Shown here: one piece after another, positions 11,427 to 25,330 of the stretch
Numbering within the stretch: position 1 is the first letter of the stretch
Layout of the letters: each line of letters opens with the position of its first letter
Assembly (NCBI GenBank): GCA_947359465.1
Contig: OX375881.1
Span: 29,553,742-29,617,741 of the forward strand
Direction: 5' to 3'
Length of the DNA: 64,000 bases
Source: Metellina segmentata
Lineage: Eukaryota > Arthropoda > Arachnida > Araneae > Tetragnathidae
The notes under the pieces: generated by a model
Databases searched by the model: none
What the model saw: the letters and a program-made list of their open reading frames with translations, nothing else
Told to the model about the DNA's origin: nothing
Program-made: the position numbers and the translations under genes

Positions 11427-11959
11427 TTGCGAGTCAAATTGTTAAGATCACGGCAAAATTTTTGTTCCGATCGCCAAACACTGAGCAAAACAGCACCGCC
11501 ATTGCCACGGCGAAATCTCCCGACATTCATAGTAAAATCTCGGCGCATGCGCTCGCCGCCAACCGGAACTTCCGCTCACCATCCATCACAGTGGTGGGCG
11601 GGGCCAAGTCCCGTGATTGACGTTCGTGTGCTGGCGAAATGTGAGCATGACGCAGCGCCGTGATTGGTCGCTCTAATCGATGACGTCGTCATCGTCGCGG
11701 CATACGCTCATCTTTTATGGCGAAGTGGCTTGACTGGCATTATCGTTCAACCCACCTTGGAGCCGCTAGCCTGTCCGTCAAAAGTATTCCAATCAAAACA
11801 GTCAATTATAGTCGGTTTTAGCGTAGCGTGCGGAGTGCTCCAGGTTTTATGGATGTCGTTCGGCAAAGGGTTCGGTGCTGAGTTAAGACTGTGCCTTGCT
11901 GGCGGCCGGGGCCCCTGCACGATCTGAGAGGCCCCCTTTTCGAGTGGTGTGCTCGTAGC
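11427..11959 (+). promoter_or_regulatory. exd: CpG-rich promoter and 5' UTR of the exd/PBX gene
   Basis: GC and CpG content rise sharply against the AT-rich surroundings. Visible candidate sites are GCGCATGCGC at 11,543-11,552 (NRF1-type palindrome), GGGCGGGGCC at 11,596-11,605 (GC box), ATTGG at 11,663-11,667 (inverted CCAAT) and CGATGAC-GTC-GTCATCG at 11,678-11,694 (CRE-like TGACG half-sites facing each other). No convincing TATA box was seen. The transcription start cannot be placed from sequence; it probably lies between about 11,700 and 11,900. If so, short upstream ORFs start at 11,849 and 11,853. Confidence 0.65.
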
Positions 11960-12189
11960 ATGAACGATCAGCATACAATGATGCATCCTGTCTCACAACT
12001 CCCATCTGCGAGCATGGCCGGCCATGTAGGGGCCCAGCACGGTTACGGGCTGGCCCAACCGTCTCATGTGGTCAATCCGGGGTCCCAAGGGGGGACCCCC
12101 GATCAAGACGCACCTAAGCACGATATTTCGGAAATTCTCCAACAAATCATGAACATTACGGACCAAAGTCTGGACGAAGCACAAGCTAG
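11960..12189 (+). CDS. exd: Extradenticle/PBX homeodomain protein, coding exon 1
   Basis: Encodes residues 1-76 plus two bases of codon 77 of a PBC-class TALE homeodomain protein, the nuclear Hox and Meis/Homothorax cofactor. Residues 1-52 are a low-conservation leader rich in H, P, S and G, with a QHGYGL motif that resembles the 'QGYGL' of insect Exd. From about residue 54 comes the start of the PBC-A domain, including ILQQIMNITDQSLDEAQAR, which is diagnostic for the family. The start is the first ATG after an in-frame TGA at 11,879-11,881, with A at -3. The exon ends AG|gtaatg, splitting the Arg codon (phase 2). Without splicing a TAA follows immediately. The homeodomain lies in exons beyond this window. 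Identity is near certain; the choice of exd over pbx as symbol rests on arthropod-like residues in exon 2. Confidence 0.95.
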
Positions 12190-12465
<276 letters not shown>

Positions 12466-15400
12466 TGATCCATTGTTTACAATTCTTTTCGCATCCAAAT
12501 CCGAAAATCAGCTTACAAATTCGCGATCAAACTGTTGTTTATGCTTTCTTAATGTTCCGATGTACTTAGTTTACGCAAATATCGACAATTAAACACAGTA
12601 TTTTCTTCAAAATCACTCAAATGCGTCGATGCCGTCTGGATGTGCGTTTCACCTTGTTAACATATACGTAAACCATATTATTGTTGCCGTTAATCATCGC
12701 GATGATTCGTATATAGTACCCATCTTCGGAAAATGAATATTAATGCTACTTTTGTAATGTAAACAAATCGTTTATGACGTTAATGAAGAGCTGTAGGGAG
12801 CTTCTTAAATGCTCTGTACTAGAAATAAGTAAACTATTTTGCAAAAGAACCATTGATCATGGTTATTCTTGTTTTTTATTTTATTTAGGAAATTCAACTA
12901 TTCATTATTACTCAAAAGATCATCTTTATTTTTATGACTCTTTATAAGTACTAAAGATACAACTGATTGAGTAAATAAATATTGCAAAGATTCTTAAACA
13001 TTCTCATCAATATGCAGCATTAAAGATGTACAAATTGTTTAAAATATATTTCCTCAATACTTTTATAAGCTTTTTATTTTATTAATTTTTTTATGCAGTC
13101 AACATAATTTATTGTTTGAACAAGAAATGAAAAGATAAATATTTGTACACAGAATCTATTTTCTCCTTGCAGTACAAACTAAAATTTTTCCCCCTGTTGT
13201 ATAACCATAAAGAAATGCAAACAAACTTTTCATTTGAAAATAAATTAGTTTTAATGTTTACACAATTGTAATTCTGATATTGTCCTATTTCTACTCTCCC
13301 ATATCAGTAAATAAATAAACTGCGTTTACTCGAATGTATGAGAAGATGCACGATTGAATCTGTAGATTACATACTGTACCATATAACTCTGCATGATATA
13401 CAGGTAACTACATAATGTTTCATTCTGCTGTCTAAAACTATCTAACACCCTGCTTAGTTTATATGTTTTAACTAGCCCATGTTTAGCAAAAAAATTACCT
13501 AAAGCAATGAACAATACTGAACCTACTTTGTATGTTTGAGTATAGGTGCAATAATTCTCTTTTATTTTTGCAAAAGGAGGAACAGAAGAAACATGACATT
13601 AATTTTTCAAACCATATTTCTGTTGATAGTTTACCATGATTTTTTTTTGCAAAATTTCAAAGAATTCCCAACAGCAGTAAAAATGCATGCAATAGCTATT
13701 TGAGCTGCTAAAAAACTTTATCCATTGATCGATAATTATTTACTTCCTATGTTACTAGGCTACCGAGAAACAAGATAATATAAAAGTGCATTTTCTAAAT
13801 TTTCCACACGAGTACTTTGCTTTTAGTTGGAAAGTAGATTTTTGTCGATTTAAGGAAATATATTCTCAAGTATAAAAATCAGTTGATAATAGATAAATAG
13901 TTTGTTATAAAATGTGTGGAAAATAGGTATAATATACATATACTATTCCTGCCTGAAAGTATAAAAATCACTATTCTATAAACAAAGATGCTTCAAAACC
14001 ATTTTTATACCAGATTAACTTGTTAGTTTTCTATTTTAACAATTTCATTTTCAAAATTTTATTCATAAAACTCCAAGATTTTACACTCTGAAGAATTGTT
14101 TCTGTAGTAATTTACATTGTTTTACATAAAAAGGATGTATTAATGTTATTTATTTGAAAGCAAATGGTGTAGTTAAACTTAATTTTTGATCTTAAAAATA
14201 ATATTTTCTTGTTAACTGAAAGAGCTTTCCTTGATAGAACTACAATAAACAGTATTTAGAAAATTATATAATTGTCTGTATTATAGATGAATTGTATTTG
14301 GCCAAAGTGTGAAATAATTTAAATTTTAGAATGAATTTATAATTCTAGTTTTTATGAAGATTTTAAAAGTATTTGTTTCAAAGTAAATTTTATCAGATAA
14401 AAGTGCAAAAACTAATAATAATAGTGTAAAATTTCATAAAAAGATGCAGCATGTTGCTATACATAATATTTTACTTATTCTAATGTTTAAATAAAACAAA
14501 AATTCATTTAAAATTTATTTAATTGGGATCCTGTTACCAAAAATGGAGGAATATATTTACTTTAAGTTTATTTTCTATTCCTAAGTTTTAAAAGTAATAT
14601 TTGTAGTATTTATGAATTTGAAATCTTGCGTTGATATAGTTTGTGAAACAATGAAAGATATTCTCTTAATAAATATCTAAAAGTGTTAAAAATACATTGC
14701 TAAAACAGACATATTTATCCTGTGAAAATCCTGTTTAATTCAGTCTGATTTAACACATATCTGTACAATGCCTTTTGCCAAAATCACACGAAAATCAATT
14801 TTGACTGATGTATAAATTTAATACAATTTACGACTCGCTAAGTATGCTTGGGAAAATGTTTAATTTTAGGCATGTAAACTGCATGTGTAATGTTTAGAGA
14901 TAGAGTATTTGAAAGTTTGTAATATTTAGAAATAAAGATGTATAAGTCAAAATAAAATTGAAAATTTTCGAGTTAAGAAAGTTAGTACACTTGGTAGTAG
15001 AACACTTTAAAAAATTTACTCTGTACGTCTTCCTAATGCTGTCTAAATGGTTCTACATTTGTTTTATTAAGATCTTTTGTCAGCAATTAATCCATTTTGT
15101 TATCCATTAAAATATTTCAAAAGTATTTCCTGTTTGTTTAGTTCTAAAAAGTACCAATAAGGTAAACAGAATAGCTCTGTAGAAAACAATGTCATTCATG
15201 CAACAGAAACATTTTTAATTAATCATTTATAACAGGCATACCATCTCATCAGGTTAAAAATGTTGTGCAAAGTTAAGTAAAATTTCTAAATTATTTATTT
15301 TTCTCCAACAAAATTGATATTTTTTTTCATCTCAAGTCGTAAAATAGGGTTTTTGCCATGTTTATTATATCAGTAAACTTAAAATGTTTATTTGGAAACA

Positions 15401-17311
15401 TCCATACATTTGATCCCCTACTACGCAATCAAGATAATTTAAGATTTTAAAGACAAAATCTGTCATGTTATAAACAAACAAAATTTATTTTTCTGAATGA
15501 GATACTTGTTACAATTTTGTTTTCTTCTGAAGGTTATAAATGAAATACTTTAAAATACATTTTAAGTAGGAAAATTTTTATTTTTCCTCCAAGAAATCAT
15601 TTTTTATTTGAAACAGAAAAGTAAGCTTTTTATTAACTTTTCCTCAAAATAGTATGATTTCATTTTCGTGATTTGATAGTTTAATCTTTACATTTGTAGT
15701 TCCCTCCCATATTTGTATTTAGTTTCTTTTGTGTTACTTAATAGTCAAAATTACTCAAAAACCTAAGTTTTCCACTGTGCAGATGCAGCATGCTACATCA
15801 TTTATCTTATTTTGTATTTCATAAAATTGCATAAAAAAGTATTTTTAATAGCTTCTTAACTTTATAATTTAAAATTCAAAGCCTATACAGTTGTACAAAA
15901 CCTGTTGTATACAATATGCTTTGTGAAACAAATTTGAAACATTTATTAAAAACACATGGTTGTAGAATTTCAAATTGGAACACTTTTTTGTTTACATCTA
16001 GATTCAGAAAATTTTTTTAATGCATTTACAAAATTGAATTGAAGTATTTGCATGTTTAAAACTATCAAGAATTTGGATTGTTTTTCTAACAAACTATTGC
16101 AACAAATTTAGCAAGACAAATATAAGCAGGCAAATGTTTTTAAAATGTCATGTATTTTATAAGTTTATTCACTTTGGCATGGCTTATAAAATTCCATTTT
16201 CATGAAACAGCTGATAAATTTACTAAGAATCAATGTTCTGCTAAATATTGTAAAGTAATTTAGACATCATTGAATATGCAGTGTTCTGTACTTTTTGAAG
16301 CAGTAATAAAGTTTCAAATTTAGTCACATTTTTGATATGTTAACACATAGCCATTTAAATGAAATTCTAAAAGCAAATGCGTACCAAAATTAAATATTCT
16401 TTCAGATTAGGGTTATAGACTGATTTTTAGTGTGATCTTGGTCCTTTCAATAGCTAGTGTAGGCAAATATTTCTCAAAAGTTTTAATATTCCTGATATAT
16501 TTTACATGTTTCTTACTGTCCTAATTAATATTCTCGTTTACTTAGCTATGCTCCACTGTCCAAGCAATCATTTTTTCTATCGTTCCTTAATTCAGAGCAA
16601 CCTAGAAGCGGGTTGTGTCAATATTTGATTTCTTGGTGTTCCTGAAAATTCCCAATATGTATTCTGTACGATCTACCTTACTCCAAGAATCTTTTAAAAA
16701 AGGTTTTTTCCGTTGTGCTAATATTAAAGGGTGGAGAATTGTTTAATTAGCTTTTATATTTTATTTATATCTGCACAGCAAGGGGATGGGTACATTTTGG
16801 AGAAAGTATAATGTATCCTATAATGGCTACACGTGAAAATCGTAGTCTACTGTCTAGTATACCGGGGAAAGTTAATTCCTTTGAAAAGATTGTTTCATGT
16901 TGATGCTAAATTTATGTATTGACTATCAACTCGTTTTAGTCGTTATTGTAAAAGTAATTACTTTAAAAATAGAGAGGTTTTACTTGTTTTGATAGCGAAA
17001 TGTATCGTCGTTTTCATTGAGCATTCATCTATGTGTAATTATATATTGAAATGTCATTATAGGCTGCATGAATAATGCATAACGTTTGCAGACAGCGGTA
17101 ATAATTTATTTCGGAAACGATGCTCGTTATTGTAAAATGCGTTGCTATAAATGGGAACATGGCGTAGTCCTGCCGAAAATAGTATCTTAAATTTGTCCGA
17201 AGTTACTTGTAAACATATTAGGATGGCGGTAATAAAACTGCATTAATAGCACCGCGCATGTTAAATAAAAACATCGCATATGAGAGTGAGGAATTGTTAA
17301 AAATAGATGGG

Positions 17312-17513
17312 GCTGTTCTCAGCTGCTAAGTAAAGTAACAAATTCATTACCTCATAGTATTGGCGGCGCTGGTTCGATTCCTGTAACTCATCCAAGGTGT
17401 ATTTCGCTTTTCTATATCAGTGATAGTGATACTTTGTGTATATATGCATTGGAAAACATTGTTGTGTGTGTGTTCAGCAAAAACGGCTCTTGCACCACAC
17501 AACTGAACCAACC
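17312..17513 (+). repeat. Type B SINE
   Basis: Perfect B box GGTTCGATTCC at 17,371-17,381 and a diverged tail ending 'ctcttgcaccacacaactgaaccaacc'. A second tail-like phrase, 'cttgtgtctggcgcagcg', follows at about 17,563. Confidence 0.65.
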
Positions 17514-19039
17514 GCCATTGTAACACAAGGCATAATACCAGCACAATCTGTATATGATCGTTGTCTTGTGTCTGGCGCAGCGCTTATTGAGACTTCTTAC
17601 GTCACAAAATCCAATCTAATCTATAATCTTTGTTAGGAATTCTCCCGTTAACGTTTACTATGCTGATTGTGAACTATGGCGAATGTATCAACGCATTTCT
17701 GTTTCAATTACGGTTAGTTTATTGAGACTAAACTAAACCTCAAAATTGCATATTCACTAACTGGTCAAGTTTTCACAAGTTTAAAGATCTTCGGAAACAA
17801 AGTAGTTCTTTATTAGACACGCTTGTGAAAGTTTACTTTGATTTTACATCGCAAGTTTCGCATGCTGCCTGGTAACGAGGGAACGCGAAATAACATTTAA
17901 AAATGGCGCGGAGAATATTTATAGACATCTTTAGATGGCGAAATTAACACTGCGCATATGAGATTGCGAGGCAAGGGAAAAAAGTTGAGATTTGTTGCTG
18001 CTTGAAGCGGGTTGGCACACACAAAAAAAAAATCCCTCCATGCTTTTCAATTCAGCTGTGGGCAGAGTTGTCCTGAGCGTTGCAAACGGCATTTTTTTTT
18101 TCACTCATTCGTCGACCTTGGTTGTGCAAGTTCTATCTTCTGCAAGCTTCGAGTTTCATTAAGTCAACCTCACTAATGGCGTCTGATTTTAAGACAGCCT
18201 AGATTTGTATCTGGAAATCCTATTAGCAAGTGTGCTGGCTAGAATCGAAGGCAGACGGATCGTAAGCAAGTAGTGGTGAGGGTTAAATAACGAATGAAAC
18301 CACGGGCTCTTTATTTATGACGAGGGAAGAAGCGATATATTCGTTTTATGATTCTGTACTCAGCTCTTGTATCTGAATTTCTGATTATATATGTAGCATT
18401 TTTCGGAAGATGAGGAATTAATAAACCGAACACTCGTTTTATCACACGTTGATGTAATATCTTTTGACTTCCCCATTCCTGGAGACCATTTTCATATATC
18501 TTTCAACTGCATGAGATGTGAATACAGATTAAGCTCGTGAATGTACTTATCACTTAGATTTGCTATTGGCGCTGTTCTACGAAAACGTACACGTTTATTT
18601 TCTGGTCTTACTTTTCTTTTAGTTGGTACTGCCAAGTTTAATTAGATTATTCAATAATGTGGACATAAATCTATGTGGTGGAAAAGGGTTGAAAATATTC
18701 GTACCACAGAAAAGTTGACCGTAAGAAATTTATCGCGATTATGCAGCAAACTGAATCGCACACCGTCAAAACATTCGAAAATTCTCGTTTTAAGCGACAT
18801 CAACGAGTCATTTAAACTTTTAAAGTACTGTTATTGCAAACGATTCATGGGGGCCGAACTACAGATTGGACGTGTAACGAGAAAACCGCTCACCGAATAT
18901 TTGTGCTTGCTACAAATTGTACAATTTCTAGTTGCTTTCATGTCGCACTCCTTGTTTGTTGTGTAATATTTTGCGAAATAGTGTTTTAAAAAACCGGATA
19001 AAGGATTTGTTATAACCCTGGCTCTGAAAACTTTTCGAA

Positions 19040-19425
19040 ACCCAACTAACCAAAGCATTGTAGCCGGTGTGAAATTTGACCTCATGTTTGTTTGGAACGT
19101 TTATATTCGTCATTCGAATAATAATTAACGGCGTAAGGAATTCGTGTGGGAAATAATCAATGTTCTTATCCGTCCCATGTTATTTGACGTTATCTGTTTT
19201 GTGTTTGGCGCAGCTTGGCCGAATATCGTCCTCTCTCGCCACTCAACCCAACCATCGTAGCTGATGCGAAATTTGACTTAAATAATATTCCTGTTTATGT
19301 TCATTCGAGTAAAAAATGTCCGCCGCAACGAAGTTGAATGGGGGAAATAATCCATCACCCTCGTCCTTGTCCGTCCCATGTTATTTGACGTTGTCTTGTG
19401 TTTGGTACAGCTCGGCCTGCTCATC
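19040..19425 (+). repeat. Tandem duplication (~197 bp) containing SINE tails
   Basis: The phrase '(g)tagccggtgtgaaatttgac' near 19,060 and 'gtagctgatgcgaaatttgac' near 19,257 are about 197 bp apart. Each is followed by 'cattcga', 'gtccgtcccatgttatttgacgtt' and a type B/C tail 'tgtgtttgg(c/t)(g/a)cagct'. A retroposed tail plus its flank was duplicated. Confidence 0.65.
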
Positions 19426-21576
19426 AAATATGTTAATGCGCTCTTGAACACTAGTTCTGCGTCAAGACTTAACTCAAAAACGGAAAACACTCAACGCATC
19501 ATTCGAGTGTTTACTTCAATCGTTTCGAGGCACGAATAAAAGTGTGCTCCAACCCGGGAAAAACTGTCTACAGTTTCAGAGTGCCTGGAAAAAACGGGGG
19601 CCGGAATCCCTCCCCCTTGCCCCTGTCACTCACTGCATCGCCCCTTTTTGAAACATCCTCCGAACAAAAACGATCACGGGGAGGACCTTCCTCCCTGCCC
19701 CCCCCCCAAGTGGGATGGTGCCAGGGGGCCCCGCGCGAGGTTTGGTCCCAGGGAAAGGCCGGCATAGGGCTTCTTTTCGGCTCCGTCTGTTGTGTGAGCA
19801 GCGATAGCCATTTTGTGAAGACTCCTGTAGCCTTCAATGGTGGCTACGGCTAAATGTCGTCTGACTTTTTGAATTTTTTTTCCCTTTGCGACAGCCCTTT
19901 TGATAACGAGTGCACCCTCCCTTTGTGTTTGTTCGACGTACGCGTTGTGATTTGTACTATCTGACTGCGCGTTCGTTGCGACCGGCTTGGTGTGTTTTGT
20001 CATCAATGCCGTGGGGTTGGACGAGGAAAAGGCACCGAGTCTCTAAGGACGGTTTTTGAGATGAATGTGTCTTGTTGACTGGCGGTATATAGTCTAAAAT
20101 CGAGAGTCAATTGTTGGTGAAAAGCTAACTCAAGTTTTGATTCTTCAGAAACGTCAGAAGGCTGTTTTGATTTGAGTTGACGTTCACTTTATTGACAGAT
20201 AATGGAGTTCCAGCTAATTTTAACATATTAATCAATCTTTGACATGATATGCGTGATGTCAAGCAATTTTTTCGCATATAATTGTTGCGGATGGAAGTGT
20301 AAAATAATAAGTGGACATTGAAAAGAACATATAAACATGTATTTAGATTGATGAAATGAAAAGCATAATTGTGTGCGAACACAGAAAGTTCTAACAAACA
20401 TAAAATACCGTTTACATATATAATCGCGCTCAGCGAACTTGATGACATCAGAATGTATGTTCGTCTTCATTTCTAAACAGGAATACACGAAATATATTTT
20501 GCTAAGTTTTTGTTATGAAGGAAACATTGAAGTATCAAATTCTTAATGCCTTTTGCATTTAGAACAAAGTACTAAGTTTCGGACTTCCTACTACAATTCC
20601 TCCAGTTTTAGTATTTTCTAAGATCACACATATTTCTATGTATCTCATTTTTTAACAAAAGAACTAATGTGTTTTAAGTTACATTATTTTAATCTAGTTT
20701 TAAATCAACATCCTCAATTCAACTTATTGTTTTTTACTACATATCTTACTTTTTGGTTTGCTTTACTAAAAAAAAAATTGTTTTTATGTTTACCTTCGTT
20801 TTATATATCACCCTTTTAATGTGTGTGTGGCATGTGGTTGGTAATTTGATATTTTATGTTTTAAAACTTACCCCCCAATCTTCATTTTATGGACTTATTC
20901 CTTTCTCTTTTTATGCTTACGAAATATGCCTGATCACAACCTTTATTCCTTGTATACGTTTTCGAAAAACACTCGTCTGTTATACGTAATATACATTCTT
21001 AAACGTTTGTTTGGTTATAATATTCGCCAACACTGTTACGGTATTGAAAAACCAAATGGGAATTAACCAATGTTTTTCAATGAGTTCGTATTTTCTTTTA
21101 AAAAATAGTTTGTTTGAGGAAGACGTGAGCGCAAACTGTCCTGAATAAATTCGAAAACTTTTCTTGCAAACAACTAAAATGCTGTTGCTCAAATATTCTG
21201 TTGTATAGAACTAGAGTTTACTTGAAAACTTTTTTTAATTTCATAAAAATTTATCTTCCTCGAATATTTTATTTAATAAAAATTCGCCCAAGTTTAATAA
21301 AGAATAGAGTATTGTCAACGCTATCAAAATAAAAGAACCGTCGATAAACATATTTGACTGTCTTAAAGAATTTGTAATGTTTTTTAATTTAAGTATTTAA
21401 GTTGCAAAATGTTGTAGTAGATTTTAAACAAACACTAGGTGTTTTAATAATTTAGTAAAGCCATAAAAGCTTTTGAAAGTCATCCATATAGTCTATGCAA
21501 GTATGAAAATAATAATTTCCTTTAAAATTAATCCGCCCTTTTTAATATAACCTAATATATGTACTGTAGAGATTTG

Positions 21577-21613
21577 CATTATCGAATGACATTATCGAAT
21601 GCATTATCGAATG
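21577..21613 (+). repeat. Three tandem copies of CATTATCGAATG
   Basis: Exact 12-mers begin at 21,577, 21,590 and 21,602. A local short tandem repeat of no evident function. Confidence 0.8.
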
Positions 21614-22747
21614 AATACTTGCACGTGGGGTTGAGTTTTGAACGAATAGACCTCAAAATAAAATCGTGCTGCAATTCGACACAAAAATCCTTAATTGCGC
21701 ATACTTATAAATTATCCGTGAAAAAATTCGCTATCTGCCTTTATCTGTTGCACGAAACTGGTCATCGGTTATGTAAGCGATAAGCCAAACACACATGAGA
21801 ACGTAACTTACGCCCAGAGTACTGATCCTTTTCGATTGAATAACATCAAAACTTATGTGCATATTTATTTTTCTTTATGAAAGCGTTGTGGTAATAGGGA
21901 ATTAAAATTTATATATTTATGTTCTTCGGAGTATTTGAAAATTGGTATGGCCGTCTTAGTTTCAAAATTTTGTGATAAACCATCAGTCATTTAATTAATG
22001 CTTGTGTAGAAAAAACTGACTTTTAAACCAGCATTTCTAAGAACCATTTAAGAAATACCTTTTGTTTTAAATGGAAATTATTAATGTAATCTAAATATGG
22101 ATTTATTTTTCGTGTATTTGCGCACGGCCATATTTATTTCAGTTACATATTTACAATTTTATTGCTTTAATTTCTTAAATTTTATTTTCGTGTGATTATT
22201 TTGCTAATATGAATGAATGTTTAATTCATCCACAGCACGCGTTTTCATGTTTTGTTTTGCGTCAAATGATTGGTGCTATGAAATTCCTCATATTTGAATG
22301 CGATAGTTTCCTTGATATATGGAATGTATTTGTATCGTTGACCTTTTTCTAATTGTGTAGCAATAATGTTTTGATAAAAAGTTCTTGAATTATCTTACGC
22401 TGTACAATAATAGCAGATGAGAAGACATTTCAACAAGACTAAGCATAAATCTTCTCTTAGAGTGACTCACAAATCCCGTTCCAATGTGTATGGTATGCAA
22501 TGAAATATGAGACAGTTAAGACACATTTTAAGTGAAGTTCATCGACAGTACAAATTCGGCCCTAATGCTGATCGAATCCTCATACTTTGTTCTAAAACAA
22601 GTTACCCTAGAAAATTTATTTTAGTTTCCCCAGACATTGGTTTTTATTACTTAATTTAAGTCAAGAAGTCTTTAGTTCTCCCATGATGTACTTATCTTTT
22701 CACTATCTTGTTCTTGGTATAGCATAGCCTGGCAGTTCTTGCAGTAT

Positions 22748-22930
22748 TCTATACTATTATAAAATGAAGTTAGTGTGTCTCTGTTCCCCGTATCCTGACG
22801 AACACTTCACAATAATGAAATTTGGCACACATATAGTCCGAATTTTTTGCAATTTTATGGTCCAGCCCGAATTTTAAAATTTGATCTAGAACATTTTAAA
22901 ATTAATTTATGGAGATATTTAACTATTGTT
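22748..22930 (+). mobile_element. Helitron-like element, 5' part
   Basis: Begins tctatactattataaaatg and continues with 'tatcctgacgaac', 'aataatgaaatttggcacac', 'agtccgaatttttt' and 'ccagcccgaattttaaaattt'. This is the same series as the copies at 1.2 kb and, inverted, at 50.8 kb. The 3' end was not located. Confidence 0.6.
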
Positions 22931-23703
22931 TTCATCCGAATAGCAACCTTCTTCAATCGGTATTGACTAAATCCGTATTTACTGTGCGTGTAAAGCCGGC
23001 CGATTAGTGGATATTCTTTAAAAATTTTATTGCTTTTTTAAAAGCATATTAACTTTTAGCTAGCGTTAACTTTTAGTTTGGATCATCATAATCTTTTATG
23101 TAAGTTTCTTTTAATTTTCTGCTTGCTCTCCATTCTTGGAATTGGATCACGGTTGTGCACTACTTTGTTATTGTTTCTTTTTTAGAGTACGATAGTTCAG
23201 ATTATCATTTTTTAAAGCATATTAACTTTTAGTTTGGATTATTTGGATATCTTAACCTATACCTACATCAAAATCTTCGCTTCGCTTTTATTGCGATATT
23301 TTTTGATAAAAGATGCACTGATTTTGTGGAAGGTAGGAGTTTAAAAGAAAGTATAGCATATAATTTAGCATTGGATATATTAATTATTTTTCTGTGATTC
23401 AAGCGGAGTCAGAAAGTGGTACCGTACGAAGTATTGTGTTGAATATATTAATGAAATGTCTTTAGTGCATAAAGATGGCTGTCGTCTGGATCACCATTGT
23501 TTTCAGTCCGATTTCCTCCTTGGAACCAACTGAACTCGGGAGAGTAAAAGACGAGTTATGGTAATTTAGCGAACGTTTTTAACGCTTCCCCAACTGTCCA
23601 ATTTTTAAAAGCTACGGTGTGTTGGTGAAGTCATTTGAGATGGAGAAACAATGGTCAATAAACCTCAGCGTCCGGTGTCAAGAGTTTAAATGCGAACAAG
23701 TTC

Positions 23704-25330
23704 CTATCTGGATTTAGTGCCGTGAATGCTATCACCATGTCCATCTGTTTTCCTTCTGCTGGCGCACCAACAAAAGGACGCGGTCCAATTTATCATCGCA
23801 TCTCTCGGCGACCCCCCCCCCCCCATATGCAATGGAGGGAATGCGATTAAAACCGATGTCAACCCGAACCCTTTCCGAATCCATGAAGAAACAAGAGCGG
23901 GATTTCCAGAAAGGAAAGGATTATGCGCTTGAAAAATCGCTTTTGATAAGGGGCGCACAATTTAAATGATATATAACGTTTAGCTGGTGTTTTAAGTGGT
24001 TGTTCCTCGGACAGTGATGCAGCGCACAGTGTAAACTTAGTGACACAATAATTTCCCCCAGCGATGAGTTATGACGGGAGGCACGGAATAAGCCCGCTGT
24101 CATAATGACCCAAAAGTCCCCGCTCTTTAAAACAATAAGAACAACAACGACGAAGCTCTAACGACGGGCCTTTTTTGGTATTCCAAACTTGTAGTTCGAT
24201 TTTCTGGTTTACTCTAGCATGATGCGAATCTTAACGCATCCCCATCTGCCCACCCTCCCCCTTCGATGAGAAAAGACGGGTGGAAAAAAAAATTGGGAAA
24301 TTCCTTTTATACACTCACCGCGAGGATTGGAAACCTGCGACTTCCACCAGTTCCTCTGCGTTCGTCACGGGTCTGAACGGGTAAATTGGTTTAATTTTGA
24401 CATCAAAGGGGTTTAATCAAGCCTTTAAACTGCGCTGGGATATTTATTCCGAGTTGGCTGTCGTGTTTGAAGAGTGGAATGTCACCTGGAGACTAATTTT
24501 TTTTAAAAACGTTTGGCGAGGCATTTGCATGGATGCTTGTCGGGTTTGTGAATCGGTATTCTTGACTTCTGGGGATGGATTTGTTTTTCGGCAGTTTTAT
24601 CGAGATCAGGTGATAAAAACGTGGCATCTGGAATGAATGAGTTGGTGATCTATTATATCACCTTTTCAGAGATTAAGTTTTTGCAGTTGATGTTGTTTGG
24701 TTGCTCGGCGGCCGTTTCATGTCTTTTGTGCCCGTGTATATTTATTTACCCTGATTGTCGTTATCGGCTTTGTGGCTCGAAGATAATTTATTCGCAAGGT
24801 CATTTATTTAGGAAATTGAATGTGTTTTCTATTTGTTGTAATTTGATGCGTTAAATGTTGGAAAAGGACACTCGACTTTTGTGTTTTCGGTACGAGACAG
24901 TTGTACGTTTATCCAAGTCGAACATATTTTGGCTAAGAAAGATATTGACATTTTCTGTGGGTATTTGTAATCTTTAGCACGCCCATTTGAATTTGAAATG
25001 TTTTCCTTTCACTTGTCTACTGTTCAATAGTGTTGCTTTGAGCAAATTATTTAAGAAAGATACGCATATTATATCGTCAAAAAATGCAAGAACTGAGTAA
25101 CTAGTTTTCATTAGCCTATAGATAAAACTTAAATAGTAGTCAAAGTTGCTAGTATTTATTATTTTAAGTATATCTCCAAATGCACCATTCTACGAATACC
25201 TAGTTCTTGAATTCAGTTGACGGTATGCTAAATCGTTTTAGATTGCAACGTATTTGAAAATTGTAAGTTTCCTGAGCTGCCTAGATGATCTAATTCACTT
25301 GCACGACAGCGAAGACTTTTCTGATTTTCT
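23704..25330. other. Unremarkable intron sequence
   Basis: Contains a poly-C tract at about 23,812-23,824 and no recognised repeat or gene. ORFs on both strands are short and without family resemblance. Confidence 0.5.

Noticed and set aside
11664..11927. 87-codon ORF upstream of exon 1 as a separate protein
   Set aside because: It lies in the CpG-rich promoter and 5' UTR, starts at a non-ATG or weak context, and has no protein similarity; only a short ATG-initiated uORF inside it is plausible.
19542..20006. Overlapping 103- and 110-codon ORFs at 19.5-20.0 kb
   Set aside because: A GC-rich stretch with frames open on both strands, no motif and no splice context.
23810..23826. Poly-C tracts (also near 19,700, 48,680 and 61,020) as functional G-quadruplex sites
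   Set aside because: Single homopolymer runs without the four-tract pattern; likely slippage or SINE-linked low complexity.
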